NCBI GenBank assembly: GCA_013329455.1
Contig: DUKF01000113.1
Location: 1-6,526, forward strand
Reading direction: 5' to 3'
Length of the DNA: 6,526 bases
From: Methanotrichaceae archaeon
GTDB lineage: Archaea; Halobacteriota; Methanosarcinia; Methanotrichales; Methanotrichaceae
Made by a program: the position numbers and the translations under genes. The stretch's first letter is position 1. Every line of letters starts with the position of its first letter. Positions 5,096 to 6,526 of the stretch are shown piece by piece. The notes beneath the pieces are model-generated. The model was given only the letters and a program-made list of their open reading frames with translations, made no database searches and had not been told where the DNA came from.

Positions 5096-6526
5096 TCAGG
5101 GGGATAGACCGACGTCCCGGCGGTACCTGATCCCGTTGAACCTGATCCGCCGGATGTTCTCGTAGGCTTCGTCTCTCGCAGCCTCGAGGCTCTCGCCCCT
5201 CCCGACGACGGTGAAGACCCTCCCACCTGTCGTGTAGAGCTTCTCCTGCCCTTGGGCATCAGTCCCAAAGGCCGTCCCGTTGTGGTAGACCAGGACGTCG
5301 GGGTCGACCTTCTCAAGCCCCCTGATCGGCATGTTGGTGTAGTGGGGTCCGGGGTAGCCGGGCCGCTCCTCCCCGACGCCACCGCTCGTCACGGGCTTTA
5401 CCACCCTTCCGCTGATGGCGCAGATCCCGACGCAGTGATCCCTCGACCACTCGAGCTCGATCGAGTCGAGCTCCCTGTTCAGGATCGCTCTTGAGAGAAG
5501 GTACATGTCGGTCTTCAGGCGCGGCAGGATCACTTCGGTCTCGGGATCGCCGAGCCTCACATTGATCTCAAGGACCCTGGGCACCTTCTCCCCATCCTCC
5601 TCGCAGATCATGAGGCCGAAGTAGATCATCCCCGAGTACTCAAACCCCGTGACCTCTTTGAACCTGGTTATGGTGGGGACGGCGATCGTCTCCATGATCC
5701 TCTCCGTCAGGTCCTCATCGAGCCAGGGGTGGGGCGAGTAGCCGCCCATGCCGCCGGTGTTGGGGTTGTTGTCGATGTTCGGGTTTCCTGAGAGCTTGTT
5801 GAAGAGGCGTATCGCCACCTCCTCATCGGGTGCGAAAGCCCGCTTGTAGTCCATCGCTGACTCAAGAGGAAGAACGGTCTGCCCATCGGTGACGGCGAAG
5901 AACATCAGCTCCCTGCCCACGAGCCTCTCCTCCACGTCCACCCTCTGGCCGGCATCGCCGAAGAGTTTCGGCTCGACCATGATCCTCTCGATGGCCGAGA
6001 TCGCCTCTTCCTTGGAGCTGCAGACGATCGACCCCTTCCCTGCGGCCAGGCCGTCGGCTTTCACCACCAGGTTCTTTTCCGAGTTCTCCCGGTAGAAGCT
6101 GGAGGCGTACTCCTTCGCCTCCTCGGGGTCGCCGAAGTTTCTGTGACGGGGGATTGGAACTCCAATCTTCTCGAGAAAGTCCTTGGCATCGCACTTGCTA
6201 CCCTCAAGGATCGTCGCCTCCCGTCGCGGACCCACGATGTCGAGCCCCTCCTCCAAAAAGACGTTCACCATCCCGTCGGATAGGTAACCCTCGGGCCCGA
6301 CGAAGGTGAGGTCGATCCCCTCCTTTTTGGCGAAGGAGACCAGATCGGGTATCTCCTTGATGGGGCCCCCCTTCTTTAGGGCGATGCTGCACTTTTCGAT
6401 CATTAAGCTACCCGCGTTTCCGGGGGCAACGTACACCTGCTCCACCAGAGGGCTCCTGGCGAAGGCGTGAGCTATGGCGTTTCCCCTGCCGCCAGCATCA
6501 ACAACCAGAACCTTTGCACCAGACAT
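5096..6526 (-). CDS. purD: Phosphoribosylamine-glycine ligase (GAR synthetase)
   Basis: The second step of de novo purine synthesis: phosphoribosylamine, glycine and ATP give glycinamide ribonucleotide, ADP and phosphate, in the cytoplasm. The 476-residue ATP-grasp protein shows, in order: a Rossmann-like start with VLVVDAGGRGNAIAHAF at 6-22, APGNAGS at 34-40, VGPEG at 76, LEGSKCDAKDFL at 107-118, the ATP-binding stretch VVKADGLAAGKG at 154-165, VEERLVGRE at 198-206, NPNTGGMGGYSPHP at 254-267 and the metal-binding EINVRLGDPETEV at 320-332. It is longer than the roughly 430 residues of bacterial PurD; part of the excess is extra sequence after MDYKRAF (about 231-253). The GGREHA motif of bacterial enzymes reads GGRGNA here. 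The ATG at 6526 is the last codon of the window and matches a normal N-terminus, but an upstream start cannot be excluded and its ribosome site is outside the window. Confidence 0.94.
   Translation of the reverse strand: MSGAKVLVVDAGGRGNAIAHAFARSPLVEQVYVAPGNAGSLMIEKCSIALKKGGPIKEIPDLVSFAKKEGIDLTFVGPEGYLSDGMVNVFLEEGLDIVGPRREATILEGSKCDAKDFLEKIGVPIPRHRNFGDPEEAKEYASSFYRENSEKNLVVKADGLAAGKGSIVCSSKEEAISAIERIMVEPKLFGDAGQRVDVEERLVGRELMFFAVTDGQTVLPLESAMDYKRAFAPDEEVAIRLFNKLSGNPNIDNNPNTGGMGGYSPHPWLDEDLTERIMETIAVPTITRFKEVTGFEYSGMIYFGLMICEEDGEKVPRVLEINVRLGDPETEVILPRLKTDMYLLSRAILNRELDSIELEWSRDHCVGICAISGRVVKPVTSGGVGEERPGYPGPHYTNMPIRGLEKVDPDVLVYHNGTAFGTDAQGQEKLYTTGGRVFTVVGRGESLEAARDEAYENIRRIRFNGIRYRRDVGLSP

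Noticed and set aside
4312..5130. Plus-strand open frames opposite kae1 (4312-4656, 4475-4897, 4702-5130)
   Set aside because: They are antisense to conserved Kae1 motifs, have odd composition and overlap one another; nothing supports expression.
5035..5382. In-frame upstream extension of the kae1 reading frame by 116 codons
   Set aside because: It is antisense to the 3' end of purD, is rich in Gly/Ser/Thr/Arg and lacks any Kae1 homology; family members begin at MIVLGLEG.
1..6526. tRNA, rRNA, CRISPR arrays, insertion sequences, inverted terminal repeats
   Set aside because: None seen on reading; nearly every base lies in a protein gene and no repeated unit or cloverleaf stood out.

Overview
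The window is gene-dense, GC-rich archaeal DNA with almost no non-coding space. It holds two convergent gene blocks. Archaeal assignment rests on a Kae1-type OSGEP family protein of 324 residues, an indolepyruvate:ferredoxin oxidoreductase (IorA/IorB) of the kind common in methanogens, Shine-Dalgarno sites with tightly overlapping genes, and a short T-rich tract rather than a hairpin after the plus-strand block. From memory of such proteins, a GC-rich methanogen of the Methanotrichaceae/Methanosarcinales type is the best guess, but the sequence alone does not prove it.

Plus strand, 2-3395: iorA (5' end cut by the window edge), iorB and a PaaK-type aryl-CoA ligase. The genes are joined by a TGATG junction (iorA/iorB) and an ATGA junction (iorB/ligase), so they almost certainly form one translationally coupled operon. 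Together they link an aryl acid, its CoA thioester and the matching 2-oxo acid. In methanogens this route is known as a way to salvage aryl acids such as phenylacetate and indoleacetate for aromatic amino acid synthesis; in the other direction it degrades aromatic amino acids. The ligase reading frame is interrupted at codon 353 by a single in-frame TAG. The frame continues past it with 76 well-conserved codons that carry the C-terminal lid and its catalytic lysine motif, and ends at a second TAG at the normal family length. This is the most notable feature of the window: a recent nonsense mutation, an assembly or read error, or a recoded UAG.

Minus strand, 6526-3301: purD (purine synthesis), kae1 (tRNA t6A modification) and a protein I do not recognise. 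Kae1 stands alone here, without the Bud32 kinase domain fused to it in many euryarchaea. The unknown gene follows Kae1 almost directly and lies in the same reading frame, separated by Kae1's TAG stop. The unknown gene's 3' end runs through the ligase terminator region and into the antisense of the ligase gene, where its translation becomes low-complexity and doubtful.

I saw no tRNA, rRNA, CRISPR array, insertion sequence or riboswitch, and no gene-free stretch over 300 bases.
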